Origin: Hyphomonadaceae bacterium UKL13-1
GTDB taxonomy: Bacteria; Pseudomonadota; Alphaproteobacteria; Caulobacterales; Aquidulcibacteraceae
Direction: 5' to 3'
Assembly: GCA_001602435.1 (NCBI GenBank)
Contig: CP012156.1
Coordinates: 2,004,001-2,068,000, forward strand
DNA: 64,000 bases
Position numbers and translations under genes: made by a program. The notes below the pieces were generated by a model. The model worked only from the letters and a program-made list of their open reading frames with translations, did no database searches and had not been told where the DNA came from. Shown one piece after another: positions 52,068 through 60,689 of this stretch. Each line of letters starts with the position of its first letter. Positions within the stretch are counted from its first letter, which is position 1.

Positions 52068-52622
52068 GTGAAAAAATCCTATTCTGGCCTGTTGGCAGTC
52101 ACTGGTTTGGCCGTCATCGCTTTGGGCGGATGCACCAGCGTACGCCAAGCCTTGGGCAGCGAGAAAACAGCGCCTGACGAATTCCGCGTCGTCTCGAAAG
52201 CGCCTTTGGTGGTGCCACCTGAATTCAATCTGCGTCCACCCCGTCCCGGTGAAGCCCGTCCGATGGAATTGCGCGCCGACTTGCAAGCCCGTAGCGCCGT
52301 TTTCGGCGTTCAAATGGGCGCAACCGCTTCTGATGGCGAACGCCTCTTGGTTGAAAAGGCTGGCGGTACCAACGCCGACCCACGCATCCGTGCTGTGATT
52401 GATGAAGAGACCGGCGGCGTCGCACGCAAGCCGACCAATCTATCAGACCGGATTATGGGCTTCGTCGCCCCCGCCCCAACCCAGCCAGCTGACCCACTTC
52501 TGGCAGACGCGGAAGCCGAGCGTTTGCGTCTTGAAAAGGCTGCCATCCGCAATGCGACGGGCGGTCAACCCGTCAGCATCCAGCAGAATAAGCCGCGCGG
52601 CTTTAAACTGCCTGGCATGTAG
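52068..52622 (+). CDS. DUF3035 lipoprotein, candidate BamF
   Basis: 184 residues from a GTG at 52068; the open frame begins earlier inside lspA but lacks family character. The lipoprotein signal ends in VIALGGCTSV. The body PDEFRVVSKAPLVVPPEFNL-RPPRPG is the DUF3035 signature. In Caulobacter this family provides BamF, an alphaproteobacterial lipoprotein of the outer-membrane protein assembly complex. Position directly after lspA, the enzyme that matures it, is conserved in the class. Confidence 0.82.
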   Translation: MKKSYSGLLAVTGLAVIALGGCTSVRQALGSEKTAPDEFRVVSKAPLVVPPEFNLRPPRPGEARPMELRADLQARSAVFGVQMGATASDGERLLVEKAGGTNADPRIRAVIDEETGGVARKPTNLSDRIMGFVAPAPTQPADPLLADAEAERLRLEKAAIRNATGGQPVSIQQNKPRGFKLPGM

Positions 52623-52700
52623 GCCAAGCCAACTGGTCAAAATCGCTTCTGATTGCAGGATCATCTGGTCGACTCAGGCCAGAAAGCGCATGGTCGCGTC

Positions 52701-54566
52701 ATGACCATAGCCCGTCTTCCCCCAGATGCTATAAACCAGATTGCCGCTGGCGAGGTGATTGAGCGCCCCGCTGCGGCCGTCAAGGAATTGGTGGAAAATG
52801 CGCTCGATGCTGGGGCAAGTTCCATCCGCATTCTGGCCGAAGATGGCGGGATCACCCGCTTGCTGGTCGAAGATGACGGCGGCGGCATCCCTCGTGACCA
52901 ATTAAGCTTGGCTGTCGAGCGCCACGCGACCTCCAAGCTCGCCCCCGACGCCAATGGGCATTTAGATCTGCTCAATATTGTGACGATGGGCTTTCGCGGC
53001 GAAGCGCTGCCGTCGATAGGGGCCATTGCTAGATTGGCCATTACCTCGCGCGCCAAGGATGCCGATCAGGCCTGGACTTTGCGGGTTGAAGGCGGTGTGA
53101 TCGAAGGTCCCATGCCTGCCCCGTGGCCGAACAATCGGTCTGGCACACGGGTGGAAGTGCGCGACCTATTCTTCGCCACCCCTGCCCGCCTCAACTTCAT
53201 GAAATCAGCGCGATCAGAGAGCCTAGCCATTTCCGACATGGTCAAGCGCTTGGCCTTATCGCGGCCAGATGTTGCCTTCACGCTCGATCTCGACGGGCGG
53301 TCCGCGCTCAAAGTCGTGCCTGAAGGCGCGGATGCAGCCGGCCAGAGGTCGGCACGCGTTGCCGCCATCCTGGGTCGCGATGCCGCTGCCGATGCTTTGG
53401 TGATTGATACCGAACGCGCCGAAGTGCGCTTAACGGGCCTTGCAGGGCTGCCCACCGCTGCGCGCGGCGATGCGCGCCATCAGCATTTATTCGTCAATGG
53501 CAGGCCGGTGAAAGACCCGCTTCTCAAAGGCGCAGCGCGAGCGGCCTATCAAGACGTATTGGCCCGCGACCGTCACCCGGTATTGGCGCTTTTCCTGGAG
53601 ATGGACCCGAAGCTGGTCGATGTGAACGTCCATCCGGCCAAGACCGAAGTACGCTTTCGCGACCCTGCCTTGGTGCGCGGGCTGGTGATTGGGGCGCTGC
53701 GCCATGCCTTGGGGTCGAGCGGCATTCGAAGCCCGCAAGCCCTGGGTCAAGCTACATTGGGGGCATTGGGGGCGCAGACTGGGTTTGGCATGCCGTGGTC
53801 ACGCGGCGGTGGTGGCGGTAATTTAAGCCCGTACCGGCCAAGCCACCTGCCCTATCAGCCACCCGCAGGCGCGATTGAGGCCGGACGCGAGGCAGGCTCG
53901 CTGTTGAGTGGCTTTGCCGAACCCATGGCCCGCACGAGTTTTGAGGCACCAACCGACTTCGGCGCACCGGTTGAAGATGAAACCTCCTTTCCTTTGGGGG
54001 CAGCCAAAGCCCAACTTCACGCGACTTATGTCATTGCCGAGACGTCCGATGGCCTCGTGATCGTCGACCAACATGCTGCCCATGAGCGCCTCACCTTGGA
54101 ACGCATGAAGGCCGCGATGGAAGGCCAAGGCATTGCACGCCAGCCCAGCCTGATCCCTGACATTATTGAAATGGAGGAAGCTGATTGTGAGCGCTTGCTG
54201 GCGCGCGCAGACGAGTTTGCCCGCTTTGGTTTGGGAATTGAGAATTTTGGTCGCGGGGCGATTGCGGTTACCGAGACGCCAGCCATTCTAGGCAAGGTGA
54301 ATACCCATAAATTGCTGCAAGATTTGGCCGATGATCTGGCCGCCTATGATGAAGGTCTATCCCTTAAAGAGCGGATCGATGAAGTGCTGGCGACCATGGC
54401 GTGCCACGGCTCGGTTCGCGCGGGTCGCCACTTAAGTGCCGATGAAATGAACTTTCTTTTGCGCGATATGGAACGCACCCCGCGCTCTGGCCAATGCAAC
54501 CATGGCAGGCCGACTTTTGTGAAACTGTCGCTGACCGATATTGAGCGCTTGTTTGGTCGGAAATGA
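52701..54566 (+). CDS. mutL: DNA mismatch repair protein MutL
   Basis: 621 residues from the ATG at 52701. The N-terminal GHKL ATPase has ELVENALDAGA, VEDDGGGI, RHATSKL and the MutL signature GFRGEALPSI. A disordered Gly/Pro linker (about 360-420) precedes the dimerisation domain ending GRPTFVKLSLTDIERLFGRK. The QHAAHERL segment and CNHGRP-type motif (SGQCNHGRPT) fit the C-terminal fold of MutL, but the DQHAXXEXXXXE nuclease signature seems incomplete (VDQHAAHERLTLERM), so endonuclease activity is uncertain. The stop overlaps an ATG of the following disrupted frame. Confidence 0.96.
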   Translation: MTIARLPPDAINQIAAGEVIERPAAAVKELVENALDAGASSIRILAEDGGITRLLVEDDGGGIPRDQLSLAVERHATSKLAPDANGHLDLLNIVTMGFRGEALPSIGAIARLAITSRAKDADQAWTLRVEGGVIEGPMPAPWPNNRSGTRVEVRDLFFATPARLNFMKSARSESLAISDMVKRLALSRPDVAFTLDLDGRSALKVVPEGADAAGQRSARVAAILGRDAAADALVIDTERAEVRLTGLAGLPTAARGDARHQHLFVNGRPVKDPLLKGAARAAYQDVLARDRHPVLALFLEMDPKLVDVNVHPAKTEVRFRDPALVRGLVIGALRHALGSSGIRSPQALGQATLGALGAQTGFGMPWSRGGGGGNLSPYRPSHLPYQPPAGAIEAGREAGSLLSGFAEPMARTSFEAPTDFGAPVEDETSFPLGAAKAQLHATYVIAETSDGLVIVDQHAAHERLTLERMKAAMEGQGIARQPSLIPDIIEMEEADCERLLARADEFARFGLGIENFGRGAIAVTETPAILGKVNTHKLLQDLADDLAAYDEGLSLKERIDEVLATMACHGSVRAGRHLSADEMNFLLRDMERTPRSGQCNHGRPTFVKLSLTDIERLFGRK

Positions 54567-54663
54567 ACCGCGAACCGATGATTTTGCGGATGCTCGATTG
54601 CTGGATGGAGGGCCAAGGCTATGCAGATTGCTTTATATATGGCCCCGACATATTCTCCATGAG

Positions 54664-55074
54664 ATGTTCGAACCCGACGATCCTGATTGGTTGCTTGTAG
54701 ACCACCTGCTCGCAGGTAAAACGGCTTTAGCCCCAATTGCGTTGAACCCTAAATCGAAACTTCCACAATGGGTGTGCCACCATTTCTCAGAATTGGTGCC
54801 AACTGACCAATTGGTCGTCAATATAACCGAACTGTACACACCCTTGGTAAGCACCTTCGAGCAACTCGGATTGGTACTCGAACCCGATCGTTTGGAAGCT
54901 TGGGAAAAGGGACTGCTGACGGACGCTTGGCTAAATGATAAAATTCCAAAACTTTTTGCTTTGGCAGCACGTGAAGGCCTACGATATCAAGGTTGGTCTT
55001 GGGAACCGGACGACGAACAGCCTGTTTGTGCCACTAATTTCCCAATATTAAACAATCGAATTAAAACTGAGTAA
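54664..55074 (+). CDS. Hypothetical protein, possibly the 3' part of a frameshifted gene
   Basis: 136 residues from MFEPDDPDWLLVDHLLAGK to NNRIKTE. I do not recognise the family. The protein is acidic and Trp/Leu-rich (WEKGLLTDAWLNDKIPKLF, GLRYQGWSWEPDDEQ) and slightly AT-richer than the region. In another frame an ATG overlaps the mutL stop (ATGA at 54563) and opens 45 codons with protein-like character, MNREPMILRMLDCWMEGQ and onward, ending at 54700. A single frameshift near 54640 would join both into one ~165-residue protein. Either a real mutation, a sequencing error or two small genes. Confidence 0.55.
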   Translation: MFEPDDPDWLLVDHLLAGKTALAPIALNPKSKLPQWVCHHFSELVPTDQLVVNITELYTPLVSTFEQLGLVLEPDRLEAWEKGLLTDAWLNDKIPKLFALAAREGLRYQGWSWEPDDEQPVCATNFPILNNRIKTE

Positions 55075-55244
55075 CGCTCCGAGTAGGAGGAACCCTGCTC
55101 AGCCTCGTCCTATTGGCAAAACAGCCTATTCGCTCTGTCTGAAACAGACACTTCGGGCGTTGCTCTCGCTTGCAAGCAGGACTAGAGACTATCCATCTGC
55201 CGAGGCCGCTTTTCGCTTTTGCAATCCTAGCTTATGAGGCCTTT

Positions 55245-55718
55245 ATGGCGCATTTTTCGATGCAGTTCGGGCGCACCGAACACGGCAAGACCTATAAAGA
55301 GCGGCCGAGCGTTTACGGCCTTTGCACCCGCAATGACGAGAAGATTGCCCTCGTCAAAGTCGGCGACTCCCAGAATTTCCACTTTGATTTACCCGGTGGC
55401 GGTGTTGAGTCGGGCGAGAGCGATGCAGAAGCCGTGGTGCGCGAGTTTGACGAGGAAACCGGCTTGACCGTGTGGCCCGTCCGCCAATTGTGCCGGGCTG
55501 GGCAATTCTGGATCAATGACGGGGTGCCCACCAATTCACTCTGCGCCTTTTTTGAAGTCGAACTCACCTCCACCGAAGGCCGTCCAAGCGAGCCAGACCA
55601 TGAGCTGGTCTGGGTCACCATTGATGACGCCATGAAAAAGGTCCGCCATGATGCCCATAGCTGGGCCATTTTGTTGTGGTTGCGGGAACGATTGATGGGT
55701 GCGCGGGGGCGTCGCTAG
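55245..55718 (+). CDS. Nudix hydrolase
   Basis: 157 residues from the ATG at 55245. The Nudix box is GGGVESGESDAEAVVREFDE followed by ETGL and fits the consensus. The N-terminus MAHFSMQFGRTEHGKTYKER and the Asn/Phe-rich middle resemble Nudix proteins that act on nucleotide sugars or (di)nucleotides. The stop is one base before the following methyltransferase start, so they are co-translated. A third Nudix protein in 30 kb, with a different box. Confidence 0.88.
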   Translation: MAHFSMQFGRTEHGKTYKERPSVYGLCTRNDEKIALVKVGDSQNFHFDLPGGGVESGESDAEAVVREFDEETGLTVWPVRQLCRAGQFWINDGVPTNSLCAFFEVELTSTEGRPSEPDHELVWVTIDDAMKKVRHDAHSWAILLWLRERLMGARGRR

Positions 55719-55719
55719 C

Positions 55720-56340
55720 ATGCTATTTGGCCTCTATGAACGCTTTGTCCTTCCGCGCTTCATCGGTTGTGCGTGCGGCGCAAAACCCATTGCCAAGCAG
55801 CGAGCCAAATTAATCCCACGTGCTTACGGCGTCGTGGTCGATATGGGTTTTGGCTCCGGCACCAATTTGCCGTTTCTCGACGCCAGCAAGATCGAAAAAG
55901 TCATTGCGGTGGAGCCCTCAGCCAGCATGTTGGCTTGGAAGCGCGAAGACTGGCGAGCCGATGTTATCGTGGAAGAAGTCGTGGCTGGTGCTGAAGCGAC
56001 GGGCCTTCCCGATGCCTGCGCCGATACGATCCTGTTCACCTATGCGCTGTGCACCATTCCCGACTATGCAGGTGCTTTGGCTGAGGCCAAGCGCTTGTTA
56101 AAGCCCGGCGGTCAAATCCTGTTCTGCGAACATGGCCTTGCCCCTGATGCCGATGTCGCCCGCTTGCAAAGGCGGATTGAGCCGGTTTGGAAGGCAATCG
56201 CTGGGGGCTGTCACCTCACCCGCAATACCCAAACCATGCTGGAAGCCAGCGGGTTTGTGTGTGCCGAAGTCAATGACATGTATTTGCCAAACACCCCGCG
56301 CTTTGCGGGCTATAATGTCTGGGGGCGTGCGACGTCATGA
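55720..56340 (+). CDS. METTL7-like class I SAM methyltransferase
   Basis: 206 residues. The SAM loop [31 protein letters not shown] and [17 protein letters not shown] motifs belong to the ubiE/METTL7-like group. Substrate unknown; human METTL7 proteins methylate thiols. The end overlaps the pyrB start as ATGA, coupling it to pyrimidine synthesis genes without an obvious reason. Confidence 0.86.
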   Translation: MLFGLYERFVLPRFIGCACGAKPIAKQRAKLIPRAYGVVVDMGFGSGTNLPFLDASKIEKVIAVEPSASMLAWKREDWRADVIVEEVVAGAEATGLPDACADTILFTYALCTIPDYAGALAEAKRLLKPGGQILFCEHGLAPDADVARLQRRIEPVWKAIAGGCHLTRNTQTMLEASGFVCAEVNDMYLPNTPRFAGYNVWGRATS

Positions 56341-57311
56341 GTCCCGATAGTCCACCGCCCCGCGCCCCCTTTACCAAGCGCCACCTCCTCCAGATTGGGG
56401 ATCTCAATCGCTTAGAGGCCTTGGAGCTGATTGAACGGGCCGAAGTCTTTTTGCCCTTCACCCAAGCGCGCGAGAAGAAGTTATCGACCCTCAAGGGCCG
56501 CACCCTCGTCAATCTCTTCTTTGAGAACTCAACCCGCACGCAAGCCTCGTTTGAGCTGGCCGGCAAGCGCATGAGCGCCGATACCGTCAATATGGCCGTC
56601 AAAAGCTCCTCGGTCTCCAAGGGGGAGACGCTGTTGGATACCGCTGCCACCTTGAACGCCATGGGGCCAGATATTCTGGTCTTGCGCCACGCAGCCTCTG
56701 GTGCTGCCCAATTGCTGGCGCGCAAAGTTAGTTGTTCGGTCATTAATGCCGGCGACGGCACCCACGAACATCCCACCCAAGCCTTGCTTGACGCGCTGAC
56801 GCTCAAGCGCTCCTTTGGCCATATCGAAGGCTTGGTGGTGGCGATTTGCGGCGATGTGCTGCACTCGCGCGTGGCGCGTTCCAACGTCATCTTGCTGTCC
56901 ATGCTGGGCGCGCGAGTTCGCCTGATCGCGCCCCCTACCTTGATGCCTGCCGATGTCGACCGCTGGGGCTGCGAGATTTATCACAATATGCTCGAAGGCC
57001 TAGATGGTGTGGATGTCGTGATGATGCTGCGCCTACAACTGGAGCGCATGAATGGTGCCTATGTGCCATCGGCGCGCGAATATTTCCGCTTCTATGGTCT
57101 CGATGCCCGCAAGCTCGCCGTTGCCGCACCTCACGTGAAAGTCATGCATCCAGGCCCGATGAACCGGGGCGTTGAGATCGATTCTGACATTGCCGATGAT
57201 CCGCGCGTCTCGCTCATCGTCGACCAAGTGGAATCCGGTGTTGCCGTCCGCATGGCCGTCTTGGAGGCGCTTGCCAGCCATGGTGCCAATGAGGAGGCCG
57301 ACGATGTCTGA
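56337..57311 (+). CDS. pyrB: Aspartate carbamoyltransferase catalytic subunit
   Basis: 324 residues. It joins carbamoyl phosphate and aspartate, the committed step of pyrimidine synthesis. The carbamoyl phosphate site [19 protein letters not shown] and the [18 protein letters not shown] motif are intact, with [13 protein letters not shown] and [13 protein letters not shown] in the aspartate domain. No pyrI regulatory gene is near; a dihydroorotase-like gene overlaps the 3' end, as in PyrB-PyrC' systems where the two proteins form a complex. Confidence 0.97.
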   Translation: MSPDSPPPRAPFTKRHLLQIGDLNRLEALELIERAEVFLPFTQAREKKLSTLKGRTLVNLFFENSTRTQASFELAGKRMSADTVNMAVKSSSVSKGETLLDTAATLNAMGPDILVLRHAASGAAQLLARKVSCSVINAGDGTHEHPTQALLDALTLKRSFGHIEGLVVAICGDVLHSRVARSNVILLSMLGARVRLIAPPTLMPADVDRWGCEIYHNMLEGLDGVDVVMMLRLQLERMNGAYVPSAREYFRFYGLDARKLAVAAPHVKVMHPGPMNRGVEIDSDIADDPRVSLIVDQVESGVAVRMAVLEALASHGANEEADDV

Positions 57312-58593
57312 GGCCCTCTATCACTTCATCAATGCCCGCTTGGTTGATCCCGCCACACAATTTGATGGTCCAGGCGAAGTGCTTGTCCAAGGTGAAGTTA
57401 TTCTAGCCAGCGGCCCGCAGGTCGAAGCGGGCGCAAACGCCATCACCATCAATTGCGATGGCCACGCCTTAATGCCGGGCCTGATCGATTTGCATGTCTC
57501 AACCGGTGAGCCCGGCGAAGAACAGCGTGAAAGCCTCAGCACCGCTGGCAAAGCCGCTGTGGCAGGTGGCGTCACCACCATGGTGTTGCAACCCGATACC
57601 CAGACCGTGATTGATGATGCCGCTTTGGTCGATTTTATCACCCGGCGTGGCCGTGACCGTTCTTTAGCGCGTGTGTTGGCAGCAGGTGCTCTCACCGTCG
57701 GTCTCAAGGGTGAGCGTATCGCAGAGCTTGGCCTGATGGCGGACGCTGGTGCCGTCATGTTCACCAATAGTGACCGCCCGATTGTCAGCACGCGGACTAT
57801 GCAGCGCTGCATGTCCTATGCCTCGGCTTTTGACGCCTTGGTGGCTTCGCGGCCGCAAGATGCCTTCCTAAGCGAGGGCGGCATGATGAATATGGGCGAG
57901 CTTTCCTCTCGCCTTGGACTTGCGGGCATTTCCAGTGCTGCTGAAACCATTGCGGCCAATCGCGACATTCAATTAGCCGAACTGACCGGGGCAAAGCTTT
58001 TGCTCGACATGATTTCATCCGAGGCAACCTTGCCCCGTATCGCAGCTGCCAAGGCACAAGGTCTCGATGTCACTGCCTCGGTCAGCGTCCATCATCTGAC
58101 CCTGAATGAAAATGATCTGGGCGACTATCGCACCTTCGCCAAGCTGTCCCCGCCGCTGCGTGGCGAGCAAGACCGCCTCGCTTTGATTGAAGGCGTGAAG
58201 TCCGGCATTTTGGATGTCATCGTCTCAGGCCATGACCCACGCCCGGCCGAAGAAAAGCGCCTGCCATTTGACGAAGCGGCCTTTGGGGCGAGTGCGCTGG
58301 AAACCCTCCTGCCTGCAGCCCTTATCCTCTATCATGAGGGCCTGATTGAGCTCTTGGACTTGATCCTCGCCATGACCTTGGCCCCGGCGCAAATCCTAGG
58401 CCTGCCGCAGGGCCGGATTGCTGCAGGCGCGCCTGCCGATTTGATCTTGGTCGATTTGGGCTTCCCAATCCGCTTTGATGCCAGCCGGATGATCTCGAAA
58501 TCGCGCAACTCCCCCTATGATGGGCGGACATTGCAAGGTAAGGTCTTGTCGACTTGGGTAGCCGGTAAAAAAGTGTTCAGTGCCCTCGACTAG
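57304..58593 (+). CDS. pyrC: Dihydroorotase-like protein, probably non-catalytic PyrC'
   Basis: 429 residues from the ATG at 57304, which overlaps the pyrB stop by eight bases (ATGTCTGA). The fold is that of a class I dihydroorotase ([53 protein letters not shown]). The metal-site motifs are altered. The usual HVHxREPG reads [10 protein letters not shown], the HCED segment reads AFLSEGG, HVST reads ISSEAT, and ATDHAPH reads VSGHDPRP. So at least three metal ligands are missing. That matches PyrC' proteins that serve as structural partners of PyrB; an active dihydroorotase should be encoded elsewhere. Confidence 0.9.
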   Translation: MSEALYHFINARLVDPATQFDGPGEVLVQGEVILASGPQVEAGANAITINCDGHALMPGLIDLHVSTGEPGEEQRESLSTAGKAAVAGGVTTMVLQPDTQTVIDDAALVDFITRRGRDRSLARVLAAGALTVGLKGERIAELGLMADAGAVMFTNSDRPIVSTRTMQRCMSYASAFDALVASRPQDAFLSEGGMMNMGELSSRLGLAGISSAAETIAANRDIQLAELTGAKLLLDMISSEATLPRIAAAKAQGLDVTASVSVHHLTLNENDLGDYRTFAKLSPPLRGEQDRLALIEGVKSGILDVIVSGHDPRPAEEKRLPFDEAAFGASALETLLPAALILYHEGLIELLDLILAMTLAPAQILGLPQGRIAAGAPADLILVDLGFPIRFDASRMISKSRNSPYDGRTLQGKVLSTWVAGKKVFSALD

Positions 58594-58626
58594 GCGCACG
58601 CAGGTTCACAACGCCTTGGGGGGACA

Positions 58627-59211
58627 ATGGATTATCTGATTGCGATCGTTGGGGGCTATCTTTTGGGCTCCATTCCATTCGGCCTTCTATTGACGCGTTT
58701 GGCGGGCCTTGGTGATATTCGCCAAGTCGGTTCTGGCAATATTGGTGCGACCAATGTTTTGCGCACCGGTCGAAAAGATGTGGCGCTGGCGACCTTGTTC
58801 TTAGATGCCGCAAAAGCCGCCCTCGCTTTGGTTCTCGCGCGTGAGTTTTTGTCCCAAGATGCGGGTTATATCGCAGGTGCAGCGGCCCTTCTCGGGCATT
58901 GTTTTCCAGTCTGGTTGAAGTTTAATGGTGGCAAAGGGGTTGCGACCTTCTTTGGCACCTTGTTGATTGGCATTTGGCCAGTTGGTACTTTGGCTGCGGC
59001 CTTGTGGTTGGCTACAGCCTATGTGTTTCGGTATTCGTCATTAGGTGCGTTGGTGGCGTCTGCTGCCGCGCCACTCATTGCAGTGGCATTTCATGCCAGC
59101 CCCATTGGGGTTGGAGCAACGCTTTTCATGTCTGTATTGGTGTGGATCCGGCACCGCGAAAATCTCGCCCGTCTGATCAAAGGTGAAGAGCCTAAAATTG
59201 GCAAAAAATAG
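58627..59211 (+). CDS. plsY: Acyl-phosphate glycerol-3-phosphate acyltransferase PlsY
   Basis: 194 residues and about five membrane helices. PlsY makes lysophosphatidic acid from acyl phosphate, the first step of phospholipid synthesis. Motifs GSGNIGATNVLRTGRK, GHCFPVWLKFNGGKGVATFFG and IRHRENLARLIKGEEPKIGK are typical. It lies 33 bp after pyrC' and two bases before dprA, an arrangement seen in many alphaproteobacteria. Confidence 0.96.
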   Translation: MDYLIAIVGGYLLGSIPFGLLLTRLAGLGDIRQVGSGNIGATNVLRTGRKDVALATLFLDAAKAALALVLAREFLSQDAGYIAGAAALLGHCFPVWLKFNGGKGVATFFGTLLIGIWPVGTLAAALWLATAYVFRYSSLGALVASAAAPLIAVAFHASPIGVGATLFMSVLVWIRHRENLARLIKGEEPKIGKK

Positions 59212-59213
59212 AG

Positions 59214-60317
59214 ATGCAAACCCAGCATGTGCTGAGCGATAAAGAAAGACGGGATTGGGTAAGATTAGCGCGCAGTGAGGGAATAGGCCCGGTTAGCTTC
59301 TTCGGCCTGCTCTCGCGCTATGGGCAGGTCAGCGCCGTGCTGTCGGCACTGCCAGACTTGATCAAGCACGCACGCGGCAAGCCGATCCAGATGATCACTG
59401 CCGATCAGGCTGAAGACGAAATCGCCGCGACCGAAGCACGCGGGGGTCAGGTGCTTGCAGCGTGTGAGCCTACTTTCCCCATAGGCCTTGCCGCCCTCAC
59501 CCCGCCGCCGCCTGTGATTAGTGTGTGTGGGCAAGCGGGCTTATTACAAAAGCCGATGGTTGGCATTGTGGGGGCCCGCAACGCCTCTGCGGCGGGCTTA
59601 CGGCTCGCACGCGAGTTTGCGACAGGCCTAGGGCAAGCAGGTTACGTTGTTGTTTCAGGCTTGGCGCGCGGTATCGATGGGGCAGCTCATAGCGCCAGCC
59701 TTGCCACTGGCACGATCGCGGTCTTGGCGGGCGGGTTGGACCATATTTATCCGCCCGAACATGAGAGTCTCTATCATGAGATCGCCGCGCGCGGACTGCT
59801 CGTTTCGGAAAGCCCGTTGTTTGCCACAGTCCATGCGCGCGATTTTCCAAGGCGAAACCGGATCATCTCAGGGCTTAGTCTAGGCATTGTGGTGATGGAG
59901 GCTGAAGCGCGCTCTGGCTCTTTAATCACCGCCCGCTTGGCCGCCGAGCAGGGCCGCGATGTTATGGCTGTTCCGGGCTCTCCCCTTGATCCCAGAGCGG
60001 CAGGACCAAACAGTTTGATTAAGGATGGGGCACAACTGGTTGCCAATGTGCAGGACGTTTTGGCCTGTTTGCAAGGCGGTTCAGGCCTGAAAGAAAACAA
60101 ATCCAGAGGCTATAGCCATGCAGATCAGGGCCTGACCCTGACGCCGTCAGAAATCGACCGAGTTGCGGGGCTATTGTCGCCCGTGCCAGTTAGTTTGGCC
60201 GATTTGTCGACCGACTCTGGCTTGCCGTGGCGAACCCTCGCCGCGATTGTGGTTGAGCTTGAATTGGGTGGCCGCGCAATCATCCAGCCCGGCGGTTTGG
60301 TTTCAGCCCCAGTTTGA
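59214..60317 (+). CDS. dprA: DNA processing protein DprA
   Basis: 367 residues. DprA loads RecA on incoming single-stranded DNA during transformation. The Rossmann core shows VGIVGARNASAAGLRLAREF, VVSGLARGIDGAAHSASL, GGLDHIYPPEHESLY, RRNRIISGLSLGIVVMEAEA and GSLITARLAAEQGRDVMAVPG. The N-terminal SAM-like and C-terminal winged-helix parts are present. Its 3' end overlaps a small convergent gene by 38 bases. Together with ComF it suggests that DNA uptake is possible, although other competence genes are not in view. Confidence 0.96.
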   Translation: MQTQHVLSDKERRDWVRLARSEGIGPVSFFGLLSRYGQVSAVLSALPDLIKHARGKPIQMITADQAEDEIAATEARGGQVLAACEPTFPIGLAALTPPPPVISVCGQAGLLQKPMVGIVGARNASAAGLRLAREFATGLGQAGYVVVSGLARGIDGAAHSASLATGTIAVLAGGLDHIYPPEHESLYHEIAARGLLVSESPLFATVHARDFPRRNRIISGLSLGIVVMEAEARSGSLITARLAAEQGRDVMAVPGSPLDPRAAGPNSLIKDGAQLVANVQDVLACLQGGSGLKENKSRGYSHADQGLTLTPSEIDRVAGLLSPVPVSLADLSTDSGLPWRTLAAIVVELELGGRAIIQPGGLVSAPV

Positions 60318-60504
60318 CCAGTCGGTCGCGCTCTTTGGCACGGCGTGCCTCAGACGCTGCCGCGCGTAAGCAAGCCGCCACACCCTCCAAGTCGTGATCC
60401 TCACTCAATTGTTCGAGTTCCAGAACGAGATTTCGAATGAAGTCAGCCACCGCCAAACGGTCTGCGGGAGATTCGGGTGTGACTGGCGTAGATGCGGCGG
60501 GCAT
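60280..60504 (-). CDS. Small helical protein of unknown function
   Basis: 74 residues with a plausible ribosome site (AGGGTGAGCC before the ATG). The sequence is a helical, amphipathic pattern: ADFIRNLVLELEQLSEDHDL, ACLRAAASEARRAKERDRLV and a basic end KLGLKPNRRAG. No motif is recognised. It overlaps the dprA 3' end and is divergent from topA across 185 bp containing an inverted repeat. The coding quality looks good but the gene could be spurious. Confidence 0.55.
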   Translation of the reverse strand: MPAASTPVTPESPADRLAVADFIRNLVLELEQLSEDHDLEGVAACLRAAASEARRAKERDRLVKLGLKPNRRAG

Positions 60505-60527
60505 GGCTCACCCTATAATGGCTTGTG

Positions 60528-60560
60528 TTGCGTGAATATATTTTTAGTTGTATCACGCAA
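60528..60560. promoter_or_regulatory. Inverted repeat between the 74-residue ORF and topA
   Basis: TTGCGTGA and TCACGCAA form a perfect 8-bp dyad around 17 AT-rich bases (ATATATTTTTAGTTGTA). Size and symmetry fit a dimeric repressor operator for either divergent gene. Two TTGAC-type -35-like hexamers lie close by, one at 60606 on the plus strand (TTGACA). Confidence 0.45.
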
Positions 60561-60689
60561 GGGTCACACGTCAAGATGCATTACACTTAGTTTTGCGGAA
60601 ACCCATTGACATTAAGCCCGTTGCGAACCCACTTCCGCCCGTGAGGTTCTGCATTTGCAGGGGCCCTTTCTAAGTCTGATAAGCCAAAC

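Noticed and set aside
60514..60519. TATAAT hexamer on the plus strand before topA
   Set aside because: No matching -35 at a proper distance; lies in the leader of the opposite gene.
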